Source of the DNA: Pseudonocardia sp.
GTDB lineage: Bacteria > Actinomycetota > Actinomycetes > Mycobacteriales > Pseudonocardiaceae
Assembly (NCBI GenBank): GCA_025869365.1
Contig: JAOZVV010000093.1
Span: forward strand, 1-48,785
DNA length: 48,785 bases
Direction of reading: 5' to 3'
Shown: positions 41,258 to 48,785 of the stretch, one piece after another
Layout of the letters: each line of letters opens with the position of its first letter
How positions within the stretch are numbered: position 1 is the first letter of the stretch
The notes under the pieces: generated by a model
Told to the model about the DNA's origin: nothing
The model's database searches: none
The model's input: only the letters and a program-made list of their open reading frames with translations
Translations under genes and position numbers: made by a program

Positions 41258-43177
41258 TCACAGGTTCACCGCGATGCGGTGCCCGTCGGCCACCGCGGCG
41301 TCGATCCGGCGTGGCGCGAGGCAGTCCCCGATCCGGTGCACCGGGACCGGGCCGTCGCGCAGCTCCGCCCACAGGGTGTCCGCCGGCTCGGTCGCGACCG
41401 CGCACACCACCGCGTCGACCAGCCGCTCCTCGACCGTCCCGGTGTGATGGCGCAGGATCCGGACCCGGAACCGGTCCGCCTCGGGCAGGACATCGGTGAC
41501 GATCCGGTCCGTCGACGTCCGGATCCCGGCGGCGCGGGCCCGGCGCCGGAAGTTCTCCCGGTCCAGCGTGATCCCGAGATCCTGCCCGGCGACCATCCCC
41601 GGCGTCACGATCTCCACCCGGCAGTCCCGGGCCGCCAGCAGCTCGGCGACCGAGGTCGCCTGGTGGAACCCCAGCTCGTCGTACAGCAGGACGTCGCCGG
41701 TCGGGTGAACGGCGCCGGCGAGCACCTCGTGCACGCTCACCGCACCGGGCCACCGCGGCGGCGCCGGGCGGGATCCGGTGGCGAGCAGGACGACGTCCGG
41801 GCCCGACGCGCGCACGTACGCCACGTCGACGTCGACGCCGGTCCGGAACTCCACCCCGGCCCGCTCGCCCTCGATCCGCAGGTTCCGTGCCACCAGCCCG
41901 ATCTCCGCGCGCCCGGGGGCCGCCGCGGCCAGGAGGAGCTGGCCGCCCGTCTCGGGGGCGCGTTCGCAGAGGGTGACCCGGTGCCCCCGGGAGACGGCGG
42001 TCGCCGCGGCCTGCAGCCCGGCGGGGCCCCCGCCGACGACGAGGACCCGGCGCGGCACCCCGGGGGTGGGCAACGGCGTCGCCTCGCGGCCCGCCCGCGG
42101 GTTCTCGACGCAGCCGAGCCACCGGTTGAGCCCGACCCGCCCGACGCACTCCTGGTTGCAGCCGACGCACGCCCGCACCTGCTCCCCCGTGCGGGCCTTC
42201 GTCGCGAAGTCCGGGTCCGCGATCTGTCCCCGCGCCACCCCGACCAGGTCGCAGTGCCCCTCGACGAGCGCCTGCTCCGCCTGCGCGGGCTCGGTGAACC
42301 GGCCGACGGCGATCACCGGAAGCCGGACGGCCCTGCGGATCGCGGACGGGATGAACGTCGCGTAGTTCGGCGGCGTGTGCATGGACGCCTCGATCAGGTA
42401 CAGCGACGCGGTCGCGACCCCGATCGAGGTGTTCACGTGGTCGAGGTTCCCGGTGGCCTCCAGCAGCCGCGCGAGGGCGACGCCCTCGTCGAGGCCGATA
42501 CCGCCTTCGACCCGCTCGTCCGCGCCGATCCGGACCCCGAGGGCCTTGTCCGGTCCGAGCACCGCCCGGACGGCGGCGATCACCTCGAGCACGAGCCGGG
42601 CGCGGTTCTCGAGGGTCCCGCCGTAGCCGTCGGTGCGCCGGTTCGTCGCGGGCGAGAGGAACTGCCGCAGCAGGGAGGCGTGCGAACACTGCAGCTCGAC
42701 GCCGTCGAACCCGCCCTCGACGCAGTGCGCGGCGGTGCGGGCGTAGCCGTCGATCACCTCGTCGATCTCGCGCGCACCCATCTCGACCGGGACCTCGCGG
42801 AACATCGGGTCCGGGATCGCCGACGGCGCCCACACCGGTTCCCGCGAGTACATCCCGCACGACTGGCCGCCGTTGTGGTTGAGCTGGGCGAGCACCGGGA
42901 CGCCGTGGGCGTGCACGGCGTCGGTGATCAGGCGGTACCCCGGCAGCACGGCGCTGTCGTGGCCCCGGATGACCTTCTCGTACGGCCGGTCCGCCGGGTG
43001 CACCGAGTGCTCCTCGGTGATGATCAGCCCGGCCCCGCCCGCGGCCCGCGCGCCGTAGTAGGCGGCGTGCTGCGCGGTGGGCAGCCCGTCGACCGCGTAG
43101 CCGGTGAGGTGCGCGGTGAACACGATCCGGTTCCGGAGCTGCAGGGGGCCGACGCGCAGGCCGTCGAAGAGCCTCAT
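41258..43177 (-). CDS. Mycofactocin-associated FadH/OYE family oxidoreductase 2
   Basis: 639 residues. The N-terminal Old Yellow Enzyme TIM barrel (about 1-340) binds FMN: FDGLRVGPLQLRNRIVFTAH, LAQLNHNGGQS, GFDGVELQCSHASLLRQFLS. A [4Fe-4S] motif follows (ACVGCNQECVGRVG and the next GCVENP), then a FAD/NAD(P)-binding domain (RVLVVGGGPAGLQAAATAV, VVLLATGSRP), as in 2,4-dienoyl-CoA reductase FadH. Such proteins are found in mycofactocin clusters as FadH/OYE oxidoreductases 1 and 2; their reaction is not established. ATG 43177 overlaps the stop of the upstream paralogue (ATGA). Confidence 0.9.
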   Translation of the reverse strand: MRLFDGLRVGPLQLRNRIVFTAHLTGYAVDGLPTAQHAAYYGARAAGGAGLIITEEHSVHPADRPYEKVIRGHDSAVLPGYRLITDAVHAHGVPVLAQLNHNGGQSCGMYSREPVWAPSAIPDPMFREVPVEMGAREIDEVIDGYARTAAHCVEGGFDGVELQCSHASLLRQFLSPATNRRTDGYGGTLENRARLVLEVIAAVRAVLGPDKALGVRIGADERVEGGIGLDEGVALARLLEATGNLDHVNTSIGVATASLYLIEASMHTPPNYATFIPSAIRRAVRLPVIAVGRFTEPAQAEQALVEGHCDLVGVARGQIADPDFATKARTGEQVRACVGCNQECVGRVGLNRWLGCVENPRAGREATPLPTPGVPRRVLVVGGGPAGLQAAATAVSRGHRVTLCERAPETGGQLLLAAAAPGRAEIGLVARNLRIEGERAGVEFRTGVDVDVAYVRASGPDVVLLATGSRPAPPRWPGAVSVHEVLAGAVHPTGDVLLYDELGFHQATSVAELLAARDCRVEIVTPGMVAGQDLGITLDRENFRRRARAAGIRTSTDRIVTDVLPEADRFRVRILRHHTGTVEERLVDAVVCAVATEPADTLWAELRDGPVPVHRIGDCLAPRRIDAAVADGHRIAVNL

Positions 43178-45057
43178 CGCGGCTGTGCCGCCCGGGCGCG
43201 GACGGCCACCGATCGCCCCTCGCGGACCGCCTCGGCCAGGGTCCGCGGCGCGACACAGTCCCCCACGCGCAGCAGGCCGGGCCGGGCCCGCCAGAGCGTG
43301 TCCTCCGGCAGCCGGTGGGCGCAGTCGATCACGAGCGCGCACGGGACGGCACGGCTCTCCCCCGTGTCCACGTCCTCGATCGTGGCCCGCCCCCCGGACA
43401 CCGACCGCAGCCGGGAGAACAGCTCGCGGCGCACGCCCGCCCGTTCGAGCCGGGCGTTGGCGTCCGCGAGGTCCCCGGTGCGCCCCAGCTGGGTGCCGGC
43501 GACGGCGTCCGGGGTCACCAGTGAGCACGGGACGCCCGCGGCGGCCACCTGTTCGGCGACCCCGACACCCGTCCAGTCCCCGATCGGGTCGTGCACGACG
43601 ACGGGCCCCGAGAGCACGGGCCTCCCCGCCAGGACCGCCTCCTCGAACTCCGCCGCCGGGTGCACCGGCACGTCGGCGACGAACGCCGGCGGCGAGGGCA
43701 CGGATCCGGTGGCCAGCACGACGAGGTCCGACGCGTCGAGGTCGTCGGGTCCCGCCTCGACGCCGAGCTCCACGGCGACCCCGAGCCGAACCAGCTCGCG
43801 CTCCCACCAGGGGATCAGGACCCCGAGCCGGGCCCGGCCGTGCACCGCGGCCGCGAGCCGCAGCGCCCCGCCCAGCTGTGCGGACCGCTCGACGAGCCGG
43901 ACCCGGTGCCCCTCCAGCGCCGCGGTCCGGGCGGCCTCCATCCCCGCCGGCCCGCCCCCGACGACGAGGACCTCCCGACCCGGGCGACGGGCCGCGCCGG
44001 CTCGCGCGGGTGAGGAGGGGGGCAGGGGGTTGCGGGGGTCCCGCACGGCCTCGGCGTTGTCCAGGGTGCAGGGCCGGATCCGCTCGGGGGTCCCGGCCCG
44101 CACGTGCGCGACGAGGTCCGGGTCCGTGATCTGGGCGCGGGTCATCTCGACGAGGTCGCAGGTCCCGTCGGCGAGGGCGGCGGCCGCCATCTCCGGGTCC
44201 ACCACGCTGCCCTGCAGCACCACCGGGACCTCCACCGCGGAGCGCACGAGGGCGGCGAGCCCGCGGTTGAAGCCGGGCGGGGTGTGCAGGTCCGGGCGGG
44301 TGGCGGAGACGGTCAGGCCGGAGCCGCGGACGGGCACGACGTAGTCGACGGCGAGGGTCCGCAGCAGGTCGAGCGAGGCGGCGGGCGTGATCCCCGCCCA
44401 CGGCGCGAGCTCGTCGACGCAGAGCCGCAGGCCGAGCACCCGGTCCTCGCCGAGCACCGCCCGGACCGCGCCCAGGACCCGCCGGAGCAGGAGGCCGCGG
44501 TCCGTCCCGTACCCGTCCCTCCGGTGGTTGGTCAGCCCGGAGAGGAACTGCCGCAGCAGCGAGTGCTGCCCCGCGTTGATCTCGACCCCGTCCAGGTCCG
44601 CCCCGACGGCCACCGCGGCGGCCGACCCGAACCCGGCGACCAGCGCGTCGAGCTCGGCGGGCTCCATGACCTGCGGGACCTCGCGGCTCACGACGTCCAT
44701 CACCCGGGACGGGCTCCAGAGCGCCCGCTGCGAGTACGCCGTCGAGCCCTGCGCCCCGGCGTGTCCGAGCCCGGCCAGCACCAGGGAGCCGTGCGGGCGG
44801 CAGGCCCGGACCACGTCCGACCAGCCCGGACCGCAGTCCGCGGCCAGCGGGGCCCGCTCGTAGGGGTGGTCCGAGGGATGCACCGAGGCGATCTCGGTGA
44901 CGAGCACGCCGCAGCCCCCGGCCGCCCGCTCGGCGTAGTGGGCGACGTGCCGGTCCGAGATCTCCCGCCGGTACGCGAGGTTGGTCTCGTGCGGCCCGAG
45001 GAGCACGCGGGAGGACGCACGACGACCGCGGAGCGCGATCGTGTCGACGAGGGCCAT
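43174..45057 (-). CDS. Mycofactocin-associated FadH/OYE family oxidoreductase 1, Fe-S cysteines largely lost
   Basis: 627 residues, paralogous to the following gene. The OYE barrel has LLGPHETNLAYRREISDRHV, LAGLGHAGAQGSTAYSQRAL and LDGVEINAGQHSLLRQFLSG. The C-terminal dinucleotide domain has EVLVVGGGPAGMEAARTAAL and LVVLATGSVPSPP. Where the neighbour has CxxCxxxC-x11-C for a [4Fe-4S] cluster, this protein reads RPCTLDNAEAVRDPRNPL, keeping only the first Cys. Either it has no cluster or uses other ligands. The start is ATG 45057 (GTG 45078 possible). It is translationally coupled to the second OYE gene. Confidence 0.88.
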   Translation of the reverse strand: MALVDTIALRGRRASSRVLLGPHETNLAYRREISDRHVAHYAERAAGGCGVLVTEIASVHPSDHPYERAPLAADCGPGWSDVVRACRPHGSLVLAGLGHAGAQGSTAYSQRALWSPSRVMDVVSREVPQVMEPAELDALVAGFGSAAAVAVGADLDGVEINAGQHSLLRQFLSGLTNHRRDGYGTDRGLLLRRVLGAVRAVLGEDRVLGLRLCVDELAPWAGITPAASLDLLRTLAVDYVVPVRGSGLTVSATRPDLHTPPGFNRGLAALVRSAVEVPVVLQGSVVDPEMAAAALADGTCDLVEMTRAQITDPDLVAHVRAGTPERIRPCTLDNAEAVRDPRNPLPPSSPARAGAARRPGREVLVVGGGPAGMEAARTAALEGHRVRLVERSAQLGGALRLAAAVHGRARLGVLIPWWERELVRLGVAVELGVEAGPDDLDASDLVVLATGSVPSPPAFVADVPVHPAAEFEEAVLAGRPVLSGPVVVHDPIGDWTGVGVAEQVAAAGVPCSLVTPDAVAGTQLGRTGDLADANARLERAGVRRELFSRLRSVSGGRATIEDVDTGESRAVPCALVIDCAHRLPEDTLWRARPGLLRVGDCVAPRTLAEAVREGRSVAVRARAAQPR

Positions 45058-45088
45058 GGCCAGGACCGGGGACGCCACAGTGGTCGCG

Positions 45089-45123
45089 CGGCGCCGGACC
45101 CGTCCTGATCGGGTCCGGCGCCG
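45089..45123. terminator. Strong hairpin terminator after mftC
   Basis: Perfect 14-base arms (45089-45102 and 45110-45123, starting CGGCGCCGGACC) around a 7-nt loop, 15 bp past the mftC stop. It separates mftABC from the OYE-OYE-mftE unit, so the latter needs read-through or its own promoter. Confidence 0.8.
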
Positions 45124-45138
45124 GCGGACTGGGGCCGG

Positions 45139-46386
45139 TTAGGAGCCGGCGACCGGGACCCGCGGGATGCCGAGGAGCCCCGAGTCCGTCTCGGACGCGC
45201 CCATCCCGGCGAGCGGGCTGGTCTCGCACGCCCGGTCCGGCCTCGCGATGGACAGCGTGAGCGGCACGGGCGCCTTGCCCGAACGGGAGTTCCGTGGCGC
45301 CGAGCGGGAGTGGTCCACGTCGGACTTCGGGATCAGGGTGTCCATGTCCCGGGCCGCGAGGGCCTGCTCGCCGAACCCGCGCACGCACTCCGGGTCCGGG
45401 CCGTCGAGCGGGAGGCCGGTGAAGAACTTGGCCGCCATGCAGCCGCCCTGGCAGGAGTCGTAGTGCATGCAGGACGCGCAGGCCCCGCCGGTCTGCGGCT
45501 GGCGCAGCTCGGTGAACAGCTCCGAGGACTCCCACACCTGCTGGAAGCCGCCCTCGGACCGGACGTTGCCGGCGAGGAAGTTCTCGTGGATCGCGAACGG
45601 GCAGGCGTAGACGTCGCCGACCGGGTCGATCAGGCAGACCACGCGACCGGCGCCGCACAGGTTGAGCCCGGGCAGGGCCTCGCCGAACGCCGAGAGGTGG
45701 AAGAAGGAGTCCCCGGTGAGGACCTGGTCCCCGCGGTCCACCAGCCAGTCGTACATCTGCTTCTGCTGCGACGGCAGCGGGTGCAGCTCGTCCCAGACGT
45801 CCGCGCCGCGGCCCGACGGGCGCATGCGGGTGATCCGCAGCTGGGCGCCGTACTTGTCCGCGATGGCCTTGAACTCGTCGAGCTGGTCGACGTTCTGCCG
45901 GGTCATGACGACCGAGATCTTCGGCTGCGCGAACCCGGCCTCGGCCAGGTTCTCCAGCGCGCGGATCGCGGTGTCGAAGGACCCCGGGCCGCGGACGTAG
46001 TCGTTGACCTCGGCGGTCGCGCCGTCGAGGGAGATCTGGATGTCGACGTAGTCCGTCTTCGCCAGCTGCGCGGCCCGCGCCTTGTCGATCTTGATGCCGT
46101 TGGTCGAGAACTTGACCCCGACGTTGTGGGCGATCGAGTAGTCCAGGAGCTCCCAGAAGTCCGGGCGCACCGTGGGCTCACCACCACCGATGTTGATGTA
46201 GAAGACCTGCATCCGCTGCAGCTCGTCGATGACGGCCTTGGCCTCCTCCGTCGACAGCTCCCGGGGGTCCCGGCGGCCGGAGGACGACAGGCAGTGCACG
46301 CACGCCAGGTTGCAGGCGTAGGTGAGCTCCCAGGTCAGACAGATGGGGGCGTTCAGGCCGTACTGGAAATGATCGACCAGCTTCAC
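45139..46386 (-). CDS. mftC: Mycofactocin radical SAM maturase MftC
   Basis: 415 residues. The SAM-cluster motif is CNLACVHC (Cys 25, 29, 32) in LTWELTYACNLACVHCLSSS. INIGGGEPTVRPDFWEL and FSTNGIKIDK follow. The SPASM region holds further cluster Cys residues: LCGAGRVVCLIDPVGDVYAC, then ACASCMHYDSCQGGCMAAKF and the last near DPECVRGFG. MftC oxidatively decarboxylates the C-terminal Tyr of MftA and forms a C-C bond with Val. GTG 46386 has GGAG six bases upstream. mftB lies 43 bp upstream. The C-terminal tail after the SPASM domain (about 70 residues) is family-typical. Confidence 0.97.
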   Translation of the reverse strand: MKLVDHFQYGLNAPICLTWELTYACNLACVHCLSSSGRRDPRELSTEEAKAVIDELQRMQVFYINIGGGEPTVRPDFWELLDYSIAHNVGVKFSTNGIKIDKARAAQLAKTDYVDIQISLDGATAEVNDYVRGPGSFDTAIRALENLAEAGFAQPKISVVMTRQNVDQLDEFKAIADKYGAQLRITRMRPSGRGADVWDELHPLPSQQKQMYDWLVDRGDQVLTGDSFFHLSAFGEALPGLNLCGAGRVVCLIDPVGDVYACPFAIHENFLAGNVRSEGGFQQVWESSELFTELRQPQTGGACASCMHYDSCQGGCMAAKFFTGLPLDGPDPECVRGFGEQALAARDMDTLIPKSDVDHSRSAPRNSRSGKAPVPLTLSIARPDRACETSPLAGMGASETDSGLLGIPRVPVAGS

Positions 46387-46429
46387 GGGGCACTCCGGTG
46401 GGTCGGGCCGTGCGGTGGTGGGAAGGGCG

Positions 46430-46738
46430 TCAGGATCGGGGCTCGATGGTCCCGGACGCGGCGAGTCCGGCGAGGGCCCGGAGATAGGCCGGGCGCTCCG
46501 CCTCGGCGACCCCCGCGGCCTCGACGGCGGCGTGGACGTCCGGGTGGTGCTCCAGGCCCTTCACGACCTCCACCAGCTGCGGGGTCTTGAGGAACGAGAG
46601 CTTGCGGGTGCCGAAGTGGTAGACGAGCGCGCCGAACGGCTCGGGTCTCAGCGACACCTGCGTGCTGCAGCGGTACGCGGTCCCGGGATCGAAGTCGACC
46701 CCGGGACCGGCGGCCGCAGCGACGTCCTTAGTAGACAC
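46430..46738 (-). CDS. mftB: Mycofactocin precursor-binding chaperone MftB (RRE protein)
   Basis: 102 residues with the RiPP recognition-element fold: FDPGTAYRCSTQVSLRPEPF, GALVYHFGTRKLSFLKTP, LVEVVKGLEHHPDVHAAVEA, YLRALAGLAASG. MftB binds the MftA leader and presents it to MftC. The GTG start at 46738 lies inside the mftA 3' end in a different frame, an 11-base overlap, so MftB is probably made by coupled re-initiation after MftA. Confidence 0.93.
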   Translation of the reverse strand: MSTKDVAAAAGPGVDFDPGTAYRCSTQVSLRPEPFGALVYHFGTRKLSFLKTPQLVEVVKGLEHHPDVHAAVEAAGVAEAERPAYLRALAGLAASGTIEPRS

Positions 46739-46835
46739 CGCACATACCGTCGATGGAGACCTCCTCGACCAGGGTCTCCTCGACCACCGGTACGGAGTCC
46801 TCGGACACGGACACGTTCTGGTCAGTCGAAGCCAT
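46728..46835 (-). CDS. mftA: Mycofactocin precursor peptide MftA
   Basis: A 35-codon gene read from the sequence. The peptide starts MASTDQNVSVSEDS, continues through an acidic VVEETLVEEVS leader and ends with the invariant core IDGMCGVY. The terminal Val-Tyr is the substrate of MftC. A strong AGGAGG sits seven bases before ATG 46835. It is the first gene of mftA-mftB-mftC. A -35/-10 pair with an inverted repeat between them lies about 50-80 bp upstream. Confidence 0.97.
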   Translation of the reverse strand: MASTDQNVSVSEDSVPVVEETLVEEVSIDGMCGVY

Positions 46836-46886
46836 GGGTCAACCTCCTGTGAACGACGCTGTGGATGCTGCCGGGCAGCCGTTCGG

Positions 46887-46916
46887 ACAGTATTGGCACT
46901 GGGTGCCGGAACGCAA
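46887..46916 (-). promoter_or_regulatory. Candidate mftA promoter with internal operator
   Basis: On the minus strand, TTGCGT (-35, 46911-46916) is followed after 18 bp by TACTGT (-10, 46887-46892). Between them GGCAC-N3-GTGCC (46895-46907) forms an inverted repeat, placed where a repressor such as MftR (TetR family) would act. No mftR is in the window. The rest of the 46836-47029 gap shows no gene. Confidence 0.45.
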
Positions 46917-47029
46917 GACTTGACCCGGGGCGCCCCTCCGATCGGACGGGACGCGGCCTCGTCACCCGATGGCCGCGACGAGACCGACCCCACGTTGCCC
47001 GCGCGCGGGGGACCGGCATATTCAGCACC

Positions 47030-48160
47030 GTGACCGAACCGGCCGTCCTCCTGCACCTGGCGACCCCCGGCGAGTGGCGCGCGTACCTGTCCCACGGGGC
47101 GATCGCGCCGGTCTCGCTCGCCGACGTCGGCTTCGTCCACCTCTCGACGCACGAGCAGGTCGCCCTCCCCGCGGACCGCCTGTTCCACGACCGCCGGGAC
47201 CTGCTGCTGCTCGCCGTCGACGGCGCCTCGGTCGAGGCCGCCGGGATCGCGATCCGGTGGGAGCCGGGGGTGCCCGGAGATCCGGCGTCGATGCGCTTCC
47301 CGCACGCCTACGGCCCGGTGCCGACCTCCGCGGTGGTCGCCGTGCAGACCTTCCGACCCCGTCGCGACGGCGGGTTCGACGCCCCGCCCGCACCTCCGGC
47401 CCGCGCGGACCACGCCGCCCGCCTGCAGGCCTACGCGGACTCGATGCCCCGCCGGATCGCGACGACCGAGGTCCCGGTGACCGGCGGCGTGGCCGTGCTG
47501 CAGGCGGACGTGCCGTGGTCGCACGCGTGCAACCAGCTCCTCGTCGACGACATGACGGCCGCGCAGGACATCCGCGCCGAGGCGGACCGGGTGCTCGGCG
47601 GCGCCGGCCGCTCCCACCGCTGCGCGACGCTGCGGGGGCCCGACCCGGGCCCGGTGGCGCGCGAGCTGGGCCGCAGTGGCTGGTGGGTGCAGCACGAGGT
47701 GGTGATGGTGCGGCGGCTCGGGAGCGGGCCGGGGCCGGGACCGCAGGCCGGGCCGGCGACGCTCGCCGAGGTCCGCCGGGTCTGGACCGACGCGTGGCGC
47801 ACGGACCTGCCCGTGGACGACCCGCAGCGGCTGCGGCTGCCGGACCGCTACCCCGTGGACGACCAGGGCGTCGACGTGCGCTACCTCGCGGTGCGGGACC
47901 CCGAGGGCACGGTGGTCGCGGCCGCGGCGTGCGCGATCGACGGCGCCACGGCCGTCCTCGACGCGGTCGAGACGGCGACGGACCAGCGCGGGAAGGGGTA
48001 CGGGGACGCCCTGCTCCGGGGCGCGATCGCCGTGGCGGAGGCCGCGGGATGCGACCTGCTGGCCCTCGACGCCCTCGCCGAGGACTGGCCCCGGCACTGG
48101 TACTCCCGCCGCGGGTTCACGGTCGTGGACGAGTCGTGGGCGGCGGGCCGCCAGGGGTAG
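47030..48160 (+). CDS. DUF952 - GNAT acetyltransferase fusion
   Basis: 376 residues. The N-terminal DUF952 domain (about 1-110: LHLATPGEWRAYLSHGAIAP, VGFVHLSTHEQVALPADRLF, FPHAYGPVPTSAVVAV) is followed by a linker and two partly degenerate GNAT-like halves. The clear acetyl-CoA site is DQRGKGYGDALLRGAIAVAE with LLALDALAEDWPRHWYSRRG. GTG 47030 follows an AT-richer CATATTCA and has no evident ribosome site, so a leaderless message is possible. It is divergent from mftA. The substrate is unknown. Confidence 0.82.
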   Translation: MTEPAVLLHLATPGEWRAYLSHGAIAPVSLADVGFVHLSTHEQVALPADRLFHDRRDLLLLAVDGASVEAAGIAIRWEPGVPGDPASMRFPHAYGPVPTSAVVAVQTFRPRRDGGFDAPPAPPARADHAARLQAYADSMPRRIATTEVPVTGGVAVLQADVPWSHACNQLLVDDMTAAQDIRAEADRVLGGAGRSHRCATLRGPDPGPVARELGRSGWWVQHEVVMVRRLGSGPGPGPQAGPATLAEVRRVWTDAWRTDLPVDDPQRLRLPDRYPVDDQGVDVRYLAVRDPEGTVVAAAACAIDGATAVLDAVETATDQRGKGYGDALLRGAIAVAEAAGCDLLALDALAEDWPRHWYSRRGFTVVDESWAAGRQG

Positions 48161-48202
48161 CCGAGCCGGCGGGCCGCCAGGGGTAGCCGAGCCGGCGGGC
48201 CG
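48141..48202. repeat. 26-bp tandem duplication over the end of the DUF952-GNAT gene
   Basis: Two identical 26-bp units (48141-48166 and 48167-48192, beginning CGGCGGGCCGCCAGGGGTAG) and the first 10 bp of a third. The first unit contains the gene's stop codon, so the duplication extends the 3' untranslated region and not the protein. Confidence 0.85.
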
Positions 48203-48255
48203 TCCGGGTCGCCGAGGTGATCCCCGCCGTCCGCGCCGTGCGTGCCTGTCCGACC

Positions 48256-48287
48256 CGACGGTTTCTGCCCCCACCTCTCGACGGTTT
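48256..48287. promoter_or_regulatory. Direct repeat upstream of the methanol dehydrogenase gene
   Basis: CGACGGTTT at 48256-48264 and 48279-48287, spaced 23 bp, about 84-115 bp before the ATG. The second copy is part of a GACGG-N5-CCGTC inverted repeat. It could be a pair of activator half-sites. The remainder of the 48161-48370 gap shows no gene. Confidence 0.4.
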
Positions 48288-48370
48288 GGCCGTCGACCCC
48301 CTGTGCGCGCCGTCACTGCGGTCCTAGCGTCCCCGTCGACCGAGATCCACCTGCACCAGAAAGGGCTGCC

Positions 48371-48785
48371 ATGCAGGTCGACGAGCTGTTGAAGCCGTTC
48401 CCGCTCAAGGAGTTCCACCCGTTCCCGAAGGCTCTGATGGGGCCGGGCGCGCACGAGATGATCGGCCCGGAGGCCCTCAAGCTGGGCTTCGAGAAGACGC
48501 TCGTGATGACCTCGGGGCTGCGCGGCACCGACATCGTCCACAAGATCGTCGAGTCGATGAAGTACCACGGTCTCGAGGTCGTGCTCTACGACCAGGTCGA
48601 GTCCAACCCCAAGGACTACAACGTCATGGACGCCGTGGGCCTCTACCAGCAGAACGACTGCGACTCGTTCGTCTCCATCGGTGGCGGGTCCAGCCACGAC
48701 GCCTGCAAGGGCGCGCGTATCTCCGTGGCGCACGACGGCCGCAACGTCAACGAGTTCGAGGGCTTCAACAAGTCCGAGAACCCGC
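48371..48785 (+). CDS. mdo: NDMA-dependent methanol dehydrogenase (N-terminal part, runs off the right edge)
   Basis: 138 codons are visible of an iron-containing-type (group III) alcohol dehydrogenase. The N-terminus MQVDELLKPFPLKEFHPFP, the segment LMGPGAHEMIGPEALKLGF and the NAD-binding SFVSIGGGSSHDACKGA match the decameric nicotinoprotein methanol dehydrogenase of Amycolatopsis and mycobacteria. Such enzymes hold NAD tightly and pass electrons to mycofactocin in vivo. ATG 48371 has AAAGGG upstream. Its position beside the mycofactocin cluster fits cofactor and client being encoded together. Confidence 0.92.
   Translation, partial: MQVDELLKPFPLKEFHPFPKALMGPGAHEMIGPEALKLGFEKTLVMTSGLRGTDIVHKIVESMKYHGLEVVLYDQVESNPKDYNVMDAVGLYQQNDCDSFVSIGGGSSHDACKGARISVAHDGRNVNEFEGFNKSENP

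Overview
The window is very GC-rich, uses GTG starts freely, and packs genes with many 4-base ATGA/GTGA overlaps. It encodes MshA (mycothiol synthesis), SenX3-RegX3, a complete mycofactocin core (mftA, B, C, E, F) and the start of an NDMA-dependent methanol dehydrogenase. Together these point to a mycothiol-producing actinomycete, most likely Pseudonocardiaceae (Pseudonocardia/Amycolatopsis-like). That assignment is inferred from gene content, not from a marker-gene comparison.

Layout. (1) 1-4.5 kb and 9.0-10.9 kb: a housekeeping block in the same relative order as mycobacterial Rv0486-Rv0497 (mshA, ybjN-like, gpm, senX3, regX3, ppx, proline/alanine-rich protein). Between the ybjN-like gene and gpm lie six accessory genes (4.5-8.9 kb): a MarR regulator with a divergent VOC dioxygenase-like gene, a MEDS/ATPase anti-sigma-type protein, a GntR/UTRA regulator, a UPF0060 membrane protein and a DUF4349 protein. 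A perfect tandem 11-bp PHO-box-like repeat precedes senX3-regX3. (2) 10.9-18.7 kb: a sacsin/Hsp90-like ATPase coupled to a DUF3027 zinc-ribbon protein, a glutaminyl-peptide cyclotransferase lipoprotein, an MFS transporter, a DUF2771 lipoprotein, an EthD-like protein and a cold-shock protein. (3) 18.9-23.3 kb: an acyl-CoA synthetase, serS and a secreted subtilase. (4) 23.4-37.2 kb: a molybdenum-centred region holding modC, modB and a HTH-TOBE regulator (no modA), an acyl-CoA dehydrogenase, moaA-moaD, a FUSC transporter with a C-terminal regulatory-like domain, a P1 peptidase, and coxS-coxL-coxM-coxG encoding a form II (AYRGAGR) CO-dehydrogenase-family molybdenum hydroxylase. (5) 37.4-48.8 kb: the mycofactocin cluster. 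mftA-mftB-mftC comes first, then two FadH/OYE oxidoreductases in the position where mftD is often found, then mftE, then an opposite-strand phosphodiesterase bounded by GAGTCG-type repeats, then mftF. A DUF952-GNAT fusion and the 5' end of the methanol dehydrogenase lie beyond mftA.

How it fits together. MftA-F make mycofactocin, the redox cofactor required by nicotinoprotein alcohol dehydrogenases such as the methanol dehydrogenase at the right edge. The cox operon needs molybdenum cofactor, and part of molybdate uptake (ModBC) and cofactor synthesis (MoaA, MoaD) is encoded within 14 kb of it. The right half therefore looks like a redox/C1 neighbourhood.

The most unusual observations are: the split mycofactocin cluster, with one OYE paralogue that has lost three of the four Fe-S cysteines kept by its neighbour; a 22-bp tandem repeat array and a 33-bp-arm inverted repeat bracketing the intruding gene; a mod operon without modA; a dyad upstream of coxS; and a motif shared between the moaA and coxS upstream regions.
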